From Thermoflexales bacterium (GTDB lineage Bacteria; Chloroflexota; Anaerolineae; Fen-1058): 5,477 bases of DNA. The position numbers were made by a program, and so were the translations under genes. Numbering within the stretch: the stretch's first letter is position 1; each line of letters begins with the position of its first letter. The DNA is taken from contig JAUQXD010001277.1 of NCBI GenBank assembly GCA_030834835.1, positions 1 through 5,477 of the forward strand, read 5' to 3'. The notes under the pieces are model-generated. The model searched no databases, was not told the origin of the DNA, and saw only the letters and a program-made list of their open reading frames with translations. Shown one piece after another: positions 4,529 through 5,477 of the stretch.

Positions 4529-5477
4529 CTAAAGCGCTATATCCCGCTTCAACGCATTCTTGAACTGGGTCAGATTCCGCTGGAAGAACAGTTCCACCGT
4601 GCCGGTCGGGCCGTTGCGGTGCTTCGCGATGATCAACTCTGCCACGTTCTTGCGATCAGATTCCGAATCGTACACGTCATCGCGATAGATGAACATCACG
4701 ATGTCGGCGTCTTGCTCGATCGACCCCGATTCTCTAAGGTCGCTCAGCACGGGCCGCTTGTCGCTGCGCTGCTCCACCGCGCGGCTCAGCTGCGAGGCCA
4801 CCAGCACCGGCACGTTTAGTTCGCGCGCCAGGCCTTTTAACGAGCGCGACAAATAACTGATTTCCTGCACACGATTTTCCGTGCGCGAATCACCTGACAT
4901 CAGCTGCAAGTAGTCGATGATGATCAGATCGAGGCCGTGTTCAGAGTGCAGCCGGCGCGCCTTGGTGCGCAATTGCAGCGCGCTGATGCTGGGCGTATCG
5001 TCGACAAAGACCAACGCATCACTGAGCGCGCTCGTCGCCTGCACGAACAACGGCCACTCATCCTCATGCAAATCGCCTGTTCGCAGCCGTTGGCTATCGA
5101 TGCCGGTCTCGGCGCTGACCAACCGCTGAATAATCTGCTCGTTGGACATTTCCAGCGAGAACACCGCCACGCGCTGATGGAACCGCCGCGCCGCGCTCAA
5201 CGCCACGTTCAACATCAGACTGGTCTTGCCCACACCGGGCCGCGCCGCGATGATGATCAGATCGGAACGCTGCAGGCCGCCCAACATTTTGTCGAGATCG
5301 ATGAAGCCGGTCGGGATGCCCAGCGGTTCGCCGCGATGCTCGTACAGGAACTCGATGCGATCGTAGTACTGGCGAATCACTTCCGCGATCGGCTGCATAT
5401 CGCGCGCGATGCGCCGCTGGCTGACGCCAAACAGCGTCTGCTCAGCCCGATCGATCGTCTGATCGATCTCGTCGGAT
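4529..5477 (-). CDS. dnaB: Replicative DNA helicase DnaB, C-terminal part (partial, 5' end outside window)
   Basis: This is the hexameric helicase that unwinds DNA at the fork. About 316 residues are visible, comprising the end of the linker and the whole RecA-like motor domain. The frame stays open to the right edge (for example [13 protein letters not shown] before the ATG at 5398), so that ATG is internal. Visible motifs are the entry to the motor domain ([16 protein letters not shown]), Walker [10 protein letters not shown] (5219-5245), VFSLEMS with its catalytic glutamate, Walker [10 protein letters not shown] (4901-4927) and the sensor region [34 protein letters not shown] and the terminal [14 protein letters not shown] follow. 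LSRAVEQR with [13 protein letters not shown] sets it apart from RadA or KaiC-type ATPases. No intein interrupts Walker A, a common insertion site in DnaB. It ends with TAG at 4529, just before the repeat, and is followed by DnaD-domain and loader genes that should work with it. Confidence 0.96.
   Translation of the reverse strand, partial: SDEIDQTIDRAEQTLFGVSQRRIARDMQPIAEVIRQYYDRIEFLYEHRGEPLGIPTGFIDLDKMLGGLQRSDLIIIAARPGVGKTSLMLNVALSAARRFHQRVAVFSLEMSNEQIIQRLVSAETGIDSQRLRTGDLHEDEWPLFVQATSALSDALVFVDDTPSISALQLRTKARRLHSEHGLDLIIIDYLQLMSGDSRTENRVQEISYLSRSLKGLARELNVPVLVASQLSRAVEQRSDKRPVLSDLRESGSIEQDADIVMFIYRDDVYDSESDRKNVAELIIAKHRNGPTGTVELFFQRNLTQFKNALKRDIAL

Noticed and set aside
5449..5468. Four GATC sites within 20 bp
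   Set aside because: They lie in the dnaB coding linker and follow from repeated Asp-Ile/Arg codons; GATC and CGATCG are frequent through the window. No sign of an origin is present.

Overview
The window looks like a chromosomal piece of a free-living, fairly GC-rich bacterium, most likely a member of the Chloroflexota. The evidence is gene content and protein style, not a marker gene. The hybrid-kinase receiver domain has the GPRRK…VVVDD…LVNLLEPL form common in Chloroflexota and Cyanobacteria. A DnaD-domain protein and a DnaC/DnaI-like loader also follow a dnaB-type helicase gene. I know this combination mainly from Firmicutes and Chloroflexota, and the rest does not look like Firmicutes. 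The assignment is an inference of moderate confidence.

Left part (1-2440). The end of a large hybrid histidine kinase gene enters from the left on the + strand. Convergent to it is an ECF-type sigma factor gene with a fused SnoaL/NTF2-like C-terminal domain (699-1754, - strand). A 266-bp intergenic region (1755-2020) holds a nested inverted repeat and a plausible sigma-A promoter. It separates the sigma gene from a divergent gene for a small stand-alone SnoaL-like protein (2021-2440, + strand). A long perfect hairpin (2467-2503) sits between this gene and the next, convergent, operon.

Right part (2503-5477, all - strand, read right to left). This is a replication operon: the C-terminal part of the replicative helicase DnaB (cut by the right edge), then a DnaD-domain primosome protein, then a DnaC/DnaI-like helicase loader. 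The DnaD and loader genes overlap by 71 bp. The gap between dnaB and the DnaD gene is filled by an imperfect inverted repeat built from 14-nt tandem units. Together the three genes should provide a helicase, a primosome adaptor and an ATPase that loads the helicase at origins or stalled forks.

The most notable feature is the loader. It has an N-terminal zinc-binding motif and two complete AAA+ ATPase domains in tandem, about 62% identical without gaps, and the second copy has lost the sensor-1 asparagine. This is effectively a covalent dimer of a helicase loader with one possibly specialised subunit. No RNA gene, CRISPR array, insertion sequence or phage gene is visible.
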